A stretch of 64,000 nt of DNA from Myrica gale (Eukaryota; Streptophyta; Magnoliopsida; Fagales; Myricaceae), in the NCBI GenBank assembly GCA_963930655.1, contig OZ005606.1, forward strand, positions 12,977,501-13,041,500. The letters run 5' to 3'. Below are positions 50,238 to 61,959 of the stretch, in pieces. Position 1 is the first letter of the stretch. Each line of letters starts with the position of its first letter. The position numbers and the translations under genes were made by a program. Below the pieces are notes generated by a model. It worked only from the letters and a program-made list of their open reading frames with translations. It was not told where the DNA came from and did not search any database.

Positions 50238-51811
50238 TTGTCAACTTGGTTACAAATTCACAACCCTGAAAAAGTATGGAAGTAGATACAATATAAGTAG
50301 CAGGCTCTCTGATTGTTCAGACACTGGAAACAGCGAAGGCCTCCGCAAAGGTAATGTACAGAACAAACGCATCACATTATTCACCATGGGTATTTCAGTC
50401 TATTATTTAACCATTCATTCCTTCTGGCTCGAAAATTAAGCCGCATTTATCCCACTATTTGAGACTAACTAGAAGAACCTAAGAAAAACAAGCAACTAGA
50501 GCATTAAGACTTCATGTATTCACTCCACAACTGGTCTGAACAGAGATTGACCACATAAATGCTGGTGTATTGTATGTAGAAGACGAGCAAGAGCTCTATG
50601 TACTTCCAAAAACAAGGATGGTCACACAAACCATTCAAGCAAACGGTAAACAGGGTTATCTGAATAGATAATACTATAATGGTCAAAACTTGGGTGGAAT
50701 TTGCATTTTCTATACATGAATCCTAGCTTTTTGTTTGGTAACCAGAAAAGCATTAAGAAATGAAAAACTATGCAGCTCGGCAATGATTTCGGTTTCCAGA
50801 CTTTATTTCAAAAGCCAAAAAAGAAAAAGGGAGGCCAATGGAGAGTAATTATATGCACAAATTATCGAATTATTCAAGATCAGCACGAATGGTAGGATAC
50901 AATTTTGAGGGAAAACAAAACGGAAAAAAGATAACGGTCTACCGGTTTTCGAAGAACTACGCGCCGGCAAGGTTGGGAACACTGGAAAGCTTAAGGGCTT
51001 TAACTCTGTATTCCTGCGTTGTCAAGGTGGAGCGAACTCCGAAATTGGGAATTGAAGTCTGGAACTTTGACGATAAATGCGAACCCCGAACACGGGCGTT
51101 TTGGACGTGTTTAGTTTGCACTTCCAAAAACCCGTCACGACTATTGGGTTTTGAAGCCAGCTGCCAGCCCAGTTTTTCTTCCTTTATTTCCATTTTGTTT
51201 TTAAGAAATAAAGAAAAATCTTTTAATTCGTCTCGGGAAAAAATAGTTCGTTTATAAAAATACTCTAGGATATAACGTATTTAATAAAATTTATAAACAT
51301 TTAAAATTTTAAAAAATCTTACACAAACTGACACAACGTTTTACACAAATTTTAATAACTTTTTTTTTTAAAAAATTCCAATAAATCTTCTCTCCATACA
51401 TTTTCACAAAACTCTAATATTTTTTATTAAAAAATTACATAAAAAACTATAAAACTCTAATCTACATAAATATTCACAATTCTATAAAAAAATCCTAAAT
51501 TTTTTAGAATTCTTTACAAAAATGAACATACCCAAAAATCTTAATTATTCGGTTAAAGAGAAAAAAAAACGTTAAATTATCTGCATTTTGACCTTAAGCA
51601 GTTAATTGATTTTCATCCGAGTTTTGGAAATCTAAGAAAATCTTTTTTCAAGTTTCTGCTTGTAGTTAATATTGGGTCCATTTGTTGTTCTGTTTGGAAA
51701 GAACTTAATTAGCACCATTTAACAAAAGTTACCTCTTGCTTTCCCAGGCAATAAAAGCAAGGAACAAATTACGAAAATGATCTTGAATCTGCTGCTTTTA
51801 ATTTTGATGAA
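50238..51811. other. Intergenic; weak open frames only
   Basis: Overlapping frames at 50838-51257 (+, 139 codons) and 50957-51193 (-, 78 codons, with SIPNFGVRSTLTTQEYRVKA) have no recognised domain and cannot both be real. 51285-51535 is a minus-orientation copy of the AT-rich MITE-like family. Confidence 0.35.
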
Positions 51812-52067
51812 GAAAAACAGAATAACATTTTTTTTATAACGTGTAAATCCCTCAAAGCGGGATCCGTTTGGCCCAACCCTGAAGTACAAACCACGGTCCA
51901 CTAGACCGACTCCACAACCCAGGGAGCAGATAAGTCAAAAACCTGCCCAGCAGCAAGAAAATCCATCGCACACCCTTGAGACTCGAACTTGGTACGTCGA
52001 GCCCTAAGACGGGATGTCTCTCCTAACCAATGAGCTATCGCCATTGAGGTGAAAAACAGAATAACAT
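51812..52067 (-). mobile_element. tRNA-derived SINE with 17-bp target duplication
   Basis: The 222-bp body (51829-52050) lies between perfect direct repeats GAAAAACAGAATAACAT at 51812-51828 and 52051-52067. On the minus strand it starts with a tRNA-like head: A box TAGCTCATTGGTTAGGAG and B box AAGTTCGAGTCTC, 30-odd bases apart. It ends in an A-tail. It differs in sequence from the SINE at 31411-31609, so at least two SINE families are present. It lies downstream of the ceramide synthase gene. Confidence 0.9.
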
Positions 52068-52952
52068 CAAAATAGAATCTTCAAAGATGTAACTACTTGA
52101 GAATTAGGACATGCCTGGCTATGTTTTGTTGGACTTGTAGGTGTAGATCAAAATCAATGGTGAGAAAAAAGAACATATCCAATTGCCTCTAATCCCCACC
52201 ATACAAAAGGAATCAAATCAATGAAAGCTACCGTCCATTTAAGAACTGATACGAAGTAGAAGTAGGTACATTTTCCCGTTAATTCCCACAGACCTACAAT
52301 ACCTACTACATTAGGGAGTTAATACAAAAGTCGGATAAAAGAATCCCCAATTCAAAAAACAGAAAGTGTTTTCTGCACCAAGCAACTCATAGACAGCTGA
52401 CTCATCCAAGGACACATGGGACTACAATAAGGTCAAAAGAACTACTGATACAACAATGTTCATCAAAATGATCCAAGGCAGTGACACAATTTCACAACTT
52501 GCAGTAGGTCATGTCCTCCAAGACTAAGTAAGCACTAGACTTTTAAGCTACCGTTAACTTCCGTAAAACAAATGATTTCTCAGCCAACAAATTTGGGCGG
52601 CAAACTCCATAGTCCACAATCTCAGACAAAGAATACAACTTTCACCAATTGCTACCCTCTAACCTGCTTCCATTTCTGATATCAAAGTCATATACAGCCC
52701 TCTGAATTGCAAGGACTGTTTCTCCAACCAAAAGTTCATCAATTGAGCTGAAATAGCATATCCAATGGGTAGAGCTAAAGATGCTCGCATCTGTAGGAGA
52801 AATGGCAAAATAGATACTCTCGACATGAGTAACATTCGACCACAAATAATAAATATATGACACACGTGCAAACACTCCCCCCTCCCCCCCCAAATAATAA
52901 ATTGTACCTCTGCAATGATCGTGAGGAAGAGACCATAGATATTGTTTCTACG
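52068..52952 (-). other. 3' flank of the ceramide synthase gene
   Basis: Probable 3' UTR and downstream sequence. Minus-strand frames at 52642-52893 carry no recognised domain. No other gene was seen. Confidence 0.4.
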
Positions 52953-55900
52953 TTAGTCTTCATGCTCATCTTCACCTTCAGAATCTGCATAGGGGCCACA
53001 ATAAAGCAAAACTTAAAAGGGATGCAAATCATCATGGGATAAATGGTAAGATAGAAGATTCTACAAGTATCTTCTAAAAGGATCCTCTGGAACATATGAA
53101 AGAAAAAGTGAGTCCGTTCAACCGACGCAACAGTTAATTCGTAGGATGCTGTTGTCCAAATGAACCCCTTCCCTTACCAAATGGATAACCTAATTCCAAT
53201 ACTCAGAGGTCAGCTCAGTAAATGCTCTTGTAGAGAGTGCAGTAACGGAAATTCTTTTCCAGCAGCTGAAGAAAATAGATCCTTCTAGATGCATAGGAAT
53301 TTTGACATACAGATAGAGACAACTGACTTCCAATGTGGATCCTCATATTCCATATAGAAGTTTACCCCACTAGGATCCATTTGTCGTTTTTTACCAGTTT
53401 ACACTCTACAATAAAATTTGCATCCAGTCACTAACAGAACTTGAGGACTTCACTCACCAGATCGAACATCGTCACTCAGCTGGCCTCTTGCTTGGATTTG
53501 CTTAACAAGCATCCGGTATATCAACACCCACCAATAAATATGAAGGACAAGCAAGCAGTACAGAAGAGTATTGAACACATAATAATAAATTGGTCCATCC
53601 AATGGGTGTTTTTCCTGGTCCAAGGTGAGGAGAACTTCATAGCTGCATTAAAGGGGGAGAATCCAGAATGATCACAATTAAAAAAGGATAAAATGCAAAA
53701 TAAAGCATTATTCGTTAATAATAGTATTCTTTCTTAATCTTTGTGAGAAAGTCAAGATTGTAAACTCTTTTTTGTAGGGGTGATTGTCTAGTGAAATGAT
53801 AAAAAATATCAGGCTCTCATGCCACTAAGAGATAGTGCAAGAGTCCAATTCTCAGCAGCTATTCATTCTTTGCGATGATATGCTTGTAGTTAAAAAATTT
53901 ACATAAAGGTTGACCAGGACCACTTAAGATCCAGGTAGAAGATAAATAGGTAGAAGCTAAGGAAAGTAACAAGGTTAATAGCTAACACAGATTTGGCATT
54001 AATTGTACGAACCTCGTACTCCATAGGACCCAGAATGGGTAGTACAGGAGGCGCAGTACGATCCAGGACAAAACAAATAGAATAAATGCAAAGCTAGCTA
54101 TCATTTCAGCACCGCTGTATTTGGACATCTTCCCTACCTCCAGAAATACATCACTAGCATCATGAAGAGCCAAAACAATTGAACCAACACGGGCAAACCT
54201 ACCAGAAATAGGAGAGAAACAGGTTATTGCAGGAATTCAAAGTATCCAAGATACCTGGATCATTGCAGGTACTAGGAGCCATATGTTTTTCTACTCCGGC
54301 AACAGGAATAACACATTAAAGACTTCAAAAAAATGCTATCGCTTATTATTTCTGTATGCTTCCCTAGAATTATGATCACGGAACATGACCAACCAAAAAA
54401 CAGCCCCCATTGAAACATACCTAAAGATGTAAGACAGGACGACGAGAATGAGGGTTGCAACATGATGGCTCATCGAAACTCCGAAGTCGGAACGCCTTGT
54501 TTCCCAGAAAATTAAAGCAAATATGGAGTATGCGTAAAATCCAGCAGCAAACATATACATTCCCTTCAATTTCAATCTGCAAATCGCTAATTAGCCACTC
54601 TTCACTAAATAAATACATGAATAGCATGAAGTTACAGTTTCCCTCGTTTCTCAAAAACAAAAACGCAATGCTGCATCAATCAACCACAACTTCAGTATAT
54701 ATAGCAGAGGAAATCTTACTTGATTTTTTGGTCAGGCCAAACCTGATCTCCCGGTCCTACCCAAAAGTATCTTGTGTTCATAAACCAAGGCTCATCATAA
54801 GTAACATATAAAGCAAGAACCTCCGCCGAAAGAAAATAAATGCATTTCCATGCTGACTCCTTAAACTTTCTTATCTTCTTCTTTCTCTCCCTTGCATCAA
54901 CATTCAGCATCTCATGTCCCTTTCCAAAAATTAATCGATTTCCCACTTTCTGCAAGGTACGCATTCATTTCAGATGACAAAAAGAAATCTTATGCAACAG
55001 CAGTGGGAAAAGAAGCTCTGAGAGAGGAAAAACATATAAGCAACATACCAAAAGAATAAAAGCAGTCCACACACAATCCCTATATATCTGTATGATTCAG
55101 ATGAGTAAAAAAAGTAAAACTAAGGAGGCAATGGAATATGGAGCTCTACGGCTACTCCCCACTTTCATTCTTCTCTAAGCATTAGCCCAAACCAGATTCC
55201 GCAATAGTATGGCCTAAACTTGATAAGGGAAGCTTGAAGAACAATGGCCAAGTTTAAATTGAGTATGACCTATCACATTCCTTTGAAAAATGAAATAAGT
55301 TGATCCTATCTCAGCATGCAGTACATGTAGAGCAACCTTTAGCATAATCAAGAAGTGGTGGGCTAGCAAACAGAAGCAGGTATAAATGTGTTGTACTCTT
55401 GAGAAAACAATAGAGGAAAACGAAGCGAATCTGACCAGGACAATTTTCACGGAGGACAGTTCAAGAATGAACAACAAAAAGTTACTAGCAAATTGATCAA
55501 TATGAAAAGGTACATGCAGAGCATGTTCCACACTAACCAATCCAGCATTTACTTACCCTAGGGGGATAGTACTAACTCGGAGCTACTTCAAGAATTAGAA
55601 ATGCTTTAATCAAGGGTTCTTATAATAAGGCAAGACTAAACCAAGAGATATTAGATGCAAAAGAAACACACGAGGGTGAGAGTACCCATTACATTGAATT
55701 GATCAAGCATTTTACAATGCAGGTACACAACCTTGTTACAGGCTGCTAAGCAAGTGGTTCACTTTCCCTTAAACATTTCCTGTCCCTTAAGTTTTTCACT
55801 TTCTTTTTCCTAACTAACGAATTACATGAATAAAACAAAACATGGAGAAACGGAACGAAAGTTCAACCAAGAAATATGGAATCAAGAAAGAGCATTAAAC

Positions 55901-56220
55901 CGAGCGACTACGACAACATCAATCGAAATAATATTACTAACATCAATGGATCAACCAAAACACTCAATGATCAAAAAGGTTGAAAGAGAGATGGCAACCT
56001 CATAAAAGTACAAGGAAATCAACCAAAGTAAGATCAATTCCAATGAATTTTTTCTTGAGGACATTTGCATAATGAGAGGTACCTCGAAGACGAATCTGTC
56101 GAGGAAATATCGGACAGTGGGGAAGAACAGAGCAAAGAAGGGAAGGATTATGAAATCCTCATATGCTGGGAATGATTCTTTCTCCCAATCGAGGGAACTC
56201 AAGATTTCCGGCAAACTCAT
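52953..56220 (-). CDS. LOH1: Ceramide synthase, LAG1/LOH family (LOH1/LOH3-like), complete
   Basis: It N-acylates sphingoid bases with acyl-CoA in the endoplasmic reticulum membrane. Six exons: 56220-56083, 54949-54720, 54576-54421, 54198-54013, 53642-53458 and 52984-52953 (TAA), phase-consistent, 308 residues. The N terminus [20 protein letters not shown] leads into a first membrane segment ([19 protein letters not shown]). [20 protein letters not shown] and [13 protein letters not shown] mark the start of the TLC domain. The Lag motif [19 protein letters not shown], with its His pair, and [20 protein letters not shown] are intact. [19 protein letters not shown] is the last membrane segment, followed by the acidic tail [10 protein letters not shown]. 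Long-chain LOH1/LOH3 is favoured over LOH2 by this tail; LOH1 and LOH3 cannot be separated here. The frame stays open 50 codons upstream of the chosen ATG. Confidence 0.92.
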
Positions 56221-56780
56221 ATCGGATTTCCTTCCAGTGATCCAAATTTCCCTGGGGCAGAAACAGTCAACTATATGTGGATCACGTATGCAAGCAGAGG
56301 TATACGTCCTGTAGCATAGAGTTTCGATGTGCTGAAAGGGTGTTGAGGTCAATTCTGGAACGCCGATCAAACTTTTATTGGTTGGGGACTTTACTGTTTA
56401 ACCAACAATGCCCTCCATTGTAGTTTGGATTCCCGAGTTACCCCTCATTGTAGGTTGACGAATTGCCCAATTTGAGTCGAAGCGCGAACTTGTTGAATGG
56501 TAAACGAAGTGAGACCCTTGTAGCTTAGGAAAATAAATACGGAAAATTCATAATTAATACTAGTTTTTGTACGGAAGTAAGTTAGACCTTCGATTTTAAA
56601 TAAACAAACAAACGCGATTAGAAAAATATATATTGATTCTTTAGATTTCTTTCAAACCTTTGAAAATTCAGTTCTTTCAAAATACAGAATAAAAAAATTA
56701 AAACGAAGCATTCAATAAACAGAAAAACGAGAAACAAGAAAAGCATCCAAAAAGGAAAAACCGTAAATACCCTCCCGCCC
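56221..56780. other. 5' flank of the ceramide synthase gene
   Basis: Contains its 5' UTR and promoter. No TATA box could be assigned with confidence and no other gene is visible. Confidence 0.35.
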
Positions 56781-57157
56781 CCGCATGGTAGGGGTGTCCA
56801 ACATCCGGTCCGGTTTGGCCGGCCAAACCGGAACTTTTTCAAAGCATATAGAACGGACCGGACCGGTTATATGACCGGACCGGTCCGGTCCGGTTTCCGG
56901 TTTAACCGGTCCGGTCTGGGTCGGTTTGGGCCGGTTTTTGGGTTGGGCCTTGCCATTTTGGGCCAATTTCCGGTTTGGGCCGGTTTGGAGAGGTATACTC
57001 CGGTCCGGTCCCGGGTTTTCATAAGGGTAACCCGGAACCGGACCGGAATACACCGGTTTACCGGTCCGGTCAACCCGGTTGACTAAAAGTCAACCGGTTT
57101 GGGTCAAAACCGGTCCGGGCCGGCCCGGCCGGTTTTTTGGACAGGCCTACCGCATGG
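56781..57157. mobile_element. hAT-type MITE rich in CCGGACCGG, copy 2
   Basis: The 361-bp element (56789-57149) is a relative of 17995-18419 with the same ends (TAGGGGTGTCC / GGACAGGCCTA). It has its own perfect 8-bp target duplication CCGCATGG at 56781-56788 and 57150-57157. Interior blocks such as CTTGCCATTTTGGGCCAATT and GGTATACTCCGGTCCGGTCC are shared. Copy 1 carries an extra stretch of about 60 bp. Confidence 0.88.
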
Positions 57158-57845
57158 TGGGGGAGGGCTCTCCATTTCTTTTTATTTTGTTTATAATAAT
57201 TTTATTTGTTTAAAAAAAGTCTTTTTATTTCTCTAGTTATCTATTTTGTGAATTTGTTATTTCTCATCTTACTGACACGTGGTATCTTACCTGCCAATCA
57301 ATGTTGCCACAGCAAGATTTTCATCCAGTTAAAACTAAAGGAGTCAAAGTCCGCCAAAATATAATATTGAATTTTTTCTAGGTGGGAATTGTTTTTTTAA
57401 AAAAAATTATTATATATATTATATGTGTACTTTTGGCCACCCAAATTAGACTTTTAATGAAATTGGCCTCTAATTTCCAATCCTAACCTTTTACCTGTCC
57501 AAAGGCACCAGCGCTGTGGTGGACAATTGCCCCAAACACCTTCACGTCAAAAAGCGGAGGGTGGGACCCCTGAGCACGGTGGGCTAAACGACACCACACA
57601 AGAAGGGGAGATCTTTCTCTCCACACGGTCGACTGCGCTGGACAGCTGGTGCGATTTGTTTTTCCGCTTTCTTCCTTCCCTTTTTTTTTTTCAAGAAATG
57701 TTTTCACCTGTTATTCCACAATTTAAAACGACGCAGTTTAGCCTATGAAAATGAACTGCATTATTTTGCCATGTGCGTTTAACGTAAAACAATCTTCTTC
57801 GCCTGATAGCTTCTCTTCCATTGTTTAACCCCGATTCTCTACAAG

Positions 57846-58200
57846 TGAAGGGAGATCTTTCTGGGGGCGTTCCTTCAGGTGTTGTTTGATAGGTTGGCGA
57901 CCCGTGAGTTGCTGAGCTTGGTGTTCCAGAAGGGAATCCGCAAGAAACTACAGAAGTGGAGGCAAACGTTGTCTGCATTCCTGGTGGTCCTCAACGATGC
58001 GGAAGAGAAGCAAATTAGAGACGTGGTTGTGAAAATTTGGCTGGACGATCTCAGAGATTTGGCTTACGATCTGGAGGACTTACTTGACGACTTTGCCATA
58101 GAGATTTTGCAGCGCAAGTTCAAGGCATAGAATCAGGCTAGCACAAGTATGGCGAGAAGCTTGATACCTGCTAGTTTTAGTGGCTTTAGAAGGGTTATAT
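57846..58200 (+). pseudogene. NLR resistance-gene N-terminal (Rx_N coiled-coil) relic
   Basis: The frame opens after an in-frame TGA and has no ATG where the family would start. It reads EIFLGAFLQVLFDRLATREL, then LQKWRQTLSAFLVVLNDAEE and WLDDLRDLAYDLEDLLDDFA, the hallmark Rx-type coiled coil of RPP13-like NLR immune receptors. A TAG at 58128-58130 interrupts it. The same frame resumes NQASTSMARSLIPASFSGFR, again typical of RPP13-like proteins, and then degenerates. No NB-ARC or LRR follows. This is a truncated, dead fragment. Confidence 0.8.
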
Positions 58201-58603
58201 TCTTGCTCGCATTTGAAGCGACAACCAATCTGCCCTCTGATGGCGAAGATAGCAAAGGTAAAAGGAAAGGAGGATGACGAGAGCAAAAGACTGGTATAGA
58301 GATAATAAAAGCTTGGTAAAGCTTCTTAACAGTTGTAGCTCTCGTTGTGAAACTACAAGGTGGTTCTGAATGGGTATAAAACATCATTGACGAAAGATGA
58401 ACGATTGGCTGTGCTCGTGACTCATTCTAGAATGAGCTTTAATTGTGATAAAAGTCTCTCCCTCTTGCAACAGCTCATAACCACCACATATTTTCATCGA
58501 ACTCCTACATATATTGAAATAAATATCATACCGAAAAAAACATTTTCTGATTCCACTGCCATTTTGCGTCGTGTCGCTTCCTTCCCCTTTGTAATTAGAC
58601 AGT

Positions 58604-58953
58604 TAGGGCTGCAAATCAAATTTTCTGTCCTACTTATAAGTGGTCCGGTCCGATCCAATTAAATACGGTGCGGATCGGTTTTATTTTTTAATTATTTTTA
58701 AAATTTTTAAAGGTTAATTTCGAAAGGGAAAAAACATATAAAATGTAGAGTTTTAGTTTAGATTAAAATTACACTTTTTAAGTTTGTAATTTTTATTAAA
58801 AAATATAAAAAATATTTTTTTATTTTATATTAATAAATGCGGTCCAGTCCGGTCCGGGTCGCATTTAAAAAAAATAGGACCGGACCGGACCGCATTTGGT
58901 TGGACCGGACTGGACCGCTTATAAGAGGTCCGAAAATCCGGTTTGCAGCCCTA
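58604..58953. mobile_element. Second TIR element with GGTCCGG arrays
   Basis: The 350-bp unit starts TAGGGCTGCAAATC and ends GGTTTGCAGCCCTA, near-perfect 13-14-bp inverted repeats of hAT-like type. Both subterminal zones carry GGTCCGGTCC/GGACCGGACC runs and the middle is AT-rich. Flanking bases do not give a clean 8-bp duplication. Ends differ from the TAGGGGTGTCC family, so it is a separate family. Confidence 0.65.
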
Positions 58954-59189
58954 ATTGCCACGGTGATCCTGGGCCAAATTATATGTATTAAATAATTACA
59001 CGATATTTACCTAAAAGCTTGTGCTACCAGAAAGGTTGTACCCAAAATTTATAAAACTTAAGGTGATATTCGGTTGTAAAAAATTCTAGGATTTTTGATG
59101 GAGAAACGATAATTTAAGTAAATTAGAATTTTAATGGCTTCGTTTGTTTTAACATAAAGTACTTTTCAATATTTTTCATTAAAGCATTT

Positions 59190-59775
59190 CTCGAGTTCAT
59201 ATTTCAAAACTCGATCCTGGCCTCGAAAAAAGTAAAAATCATCGGGGTCGAGTTCCTTTGAATTCTTTAGCTTCGGATTAGAGACCCGAATACGTACTTG
59301 ATTTTTCTCGGGTTCATGTTTCAAAACATGATGCCGACCTCAAAAAAAGCTAAAATTGTTGGGCTCATGTTCCCTTTGAATGCTTTAAGGGTTAAAGACC
59401 AAAACATAAACATAATTTTTCTCAGGTTCATGTTTCAAAATCCAACCCGACCCTGAAAGTTAAAACCTTCGGGATTTGGTTTCCTTTGAATGTTTTGGTT
59501 TCGGGTTAGAGACACGAATACATACTTGACTCTGACCCTGAAAAAGCTAAAACTATTGGGGTCGAGTTCTTTCCAATGCTTTGGTTTCAAGTTAAAGACC
59601 CGAACACAAACCTGATTTTTCTCGGGTTCATATTTCAAAACTCGACCCCAACCCCGAAAAAGCTAAAACTCTTCTGGGTCGAGTTTCTTTGAATGCTTTG
59701 GTTTCGGGTTAGAAACTTGAACACAAACTTAATTATCTTGGATTCATATTTCAAAACTTGACCCCAACCACGACG
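59190..59775. repeat. Diverged minisatellite, unit about 113-118 bp
   Basis: Blocks of CTCGGGTTCATRTTTCAAAA, CCCGAAAAAGCTAAAACT and TTTGAATGCTTTGGTTTCGGGTTA recur in the same order roughly every 115 bp, with the first block at about 59190, 59307, 59419 and 59620. One of the units is truncated. No protein is implied. Confidence 0.7.
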
Positions 59776-61479
59776 TAACCCAACTAGTTCGGGTTTAACC
59801 AGATTGTTTTCGGGTCTGGAGGTCTGGTCTATGGGCTTTTGGTCATCTCTAAGACTAGAATAGACAGGTTGGTAAAGAAGATTCACTAGTTTCAGAAAGT
59901 AGAGTTGAGTTTTACGGTTGACCGAATTAAGTTTCGATTGACCATATTTTACAAGGCTCTCCAAACAATTAAAAGTATGAGAAGTAATTTACATAAGGTA
60001 AAATAGGGCAAAACTTTCACACCCCGTGCCAGTACTTACCCCATAGACTCTCTTATAATAATAGAATGCACACAAACGGAGATTACGACATGAACGAATA
60101 CTCTCAAGGCCTGATAAGTGGCTTTGAAAAGCTTAGCGGAAACGTTTAAGTTAAATTTATAAATATATTAAGAAGAAAAAATAATAGTTTTAGGGATTTA
60201 ACAAAAATCGACTTGCAACATTAAGTCTTAAAAGTTTTGACTTTATTTATGAAACCCCAATTATATATACAAGGGAGCTCAAGCAAATTAGTGCCCTTTG
60301 TCCATTCAAATGTTAGGAACATTATTACAGTGGCTTGTTGAAGGAACCAAAACTACTGGCCCGCGTGTGTCTCCTGCCAATTCGTGGGGAGATAACTGTA
60401 CCTAGAGGGGTAAATAGGTGAGATCTCGAAATAAACAATATTCAATACCATTTTTAAAATAAGTTCTAAAAGTAGTGAATGAACCACTAACATTATCATA
60501 AAAGTAGTAAATGAACTTGTAAAGCAATTAAACAAAAACACAAAGAGACAAGAGATGTGACGACGAAGTGGAAAATCTTTGAAAAACCATTCAAAGAAAA
60601 AACTACTCCACAGCCACTTGAAATCCACGAAGAAGAAAACCTTACAACAGTTATTCAGACACGAGCAACCCTAGTTGCTTGACTCTGACAACCCTGAGGT
60701 AGTAATCCAAGCACCCCTGCTTGACCAGCTCCAAGCTGCATTCACCTCAGCACCCTGAGATTCTTCTTAATGATTTCTCATGAACACTCTTGTTATTCAA
60801 CACTATTTCAACAACATGAAGGTTACATAGCAGGTTGATAGAAAACAAATAAAAACTTGTCAATCTTTAAGCATAAATCTTCTGGGATTTTTCTCTCAAA
60901 GAATGAGGCATAAATATTCTCAATAAAAGCCTTAGTAAGCCTCTGAACGTCCTCTAATGAAACCTAGTATGGTTTGCCAAGGTTTCACGAGAAAAGTCTA
61001 GAAATTCAGTTGTTTCTGAAATTCGATAGTAACAGGAGCAGCAATGGCGACTATCCTCGATGTTGAGTTTTTCTTTTCACTGCATAAGGACCATCATGGT
61101 TCGGGAAATGCTAAACAATATAACGGTACGAGATTAGAAATCATCTTTTGGAAAAAGAAAAAAAAGGTTTGATAAAACATTTTAGGTGAGAGTACCAGTG
61201 AAAAAGAACATTCTAGGCAAAAAAAAAAGAAACAATCGCCACTCGTTTAGGCAGGCTTTCAGTTTGGAGGTGATTATCCTATATATGTTGAAAGAGAAGT
61301 TACTCTTCTTGTTTTCTTATGAGCACGAAGAGAGAATACAAAATATTCATGCCAAAATCTAACGAATAGAGCATACATAATTATTGTGTTGTAATATAAT
61401 AAAGGTTTCTGAAGCATATGAGGTTTTGTTGGCATAAATAGGATCGTATAATAAAAAAAAACAGTCAATAAGGTGTTCC
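59776..61479. other. Intergenic, no gene seen
   Basis: Mostly AT-rich. A more balanced stretch at 60640-60760 has no recognised domain. Confidence 0.35.
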
Positions 61480-61640
61480 ATTTCACCTTTTGATCCAACC
61501 ACGGAGCCTGGAGGTGGAGGCATCAGATACATTCAGGCTGTAAAATTCATATCTAGTATTACAACTGGCTTAAGGAGGGGGAAAGAAAAAATAAATTTTG
61601 TTTACTCATGATCTGTCTACACATTCTGAATCCAAAAAAG
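61480..61640 (-). pseudogene. Duplicated hinge-exon fragment of a CRK gene
   Basis: The minus strand (MPPPPGSVVGSKGE) resembles PPPPGFTTGLKGK at 62030-61980 in the neighbouring pseudogene. The DNA on the N-terminal side (GTTGTAAT...ATGAATTTT) is also similar. It is a partial duplicate of the end of the ectodomain exon. Confidence 0.5.
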
Positions 61641-61959
61641 TTCAATTATAATTTTTTGGAAGCAGGTAGAATAGAAATTAGTCAGGGTTCAGTTAACTTC
61701 AATCCACACAAATATAATACGAGTAAGTGCTTTTACTTCGTCCACCCCTTGCCCTTTTGGTAGTGCTTTTCATTACAATTAATATACTAGAGGATTTCAT
61801 AAATATGCCAGTGCAAGTTCCAAAATGAACCAAAGATAGAGTATTTTACATGGCGAAGTTGAATTCGTAAATAATCATTCGCTCAAAATTGCACAACTCA
61901 TTCATGCACCAAAAAAGAACTGGATATAATTGATCAGTTAATAACAACGAAAATGGAAA

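Noticed and set aside
50838-51257. 139-codon plus-strand frame
   Set aside because: It overlaps an equally unconvincing minus-strand frame, and no domain or splice context supports either.
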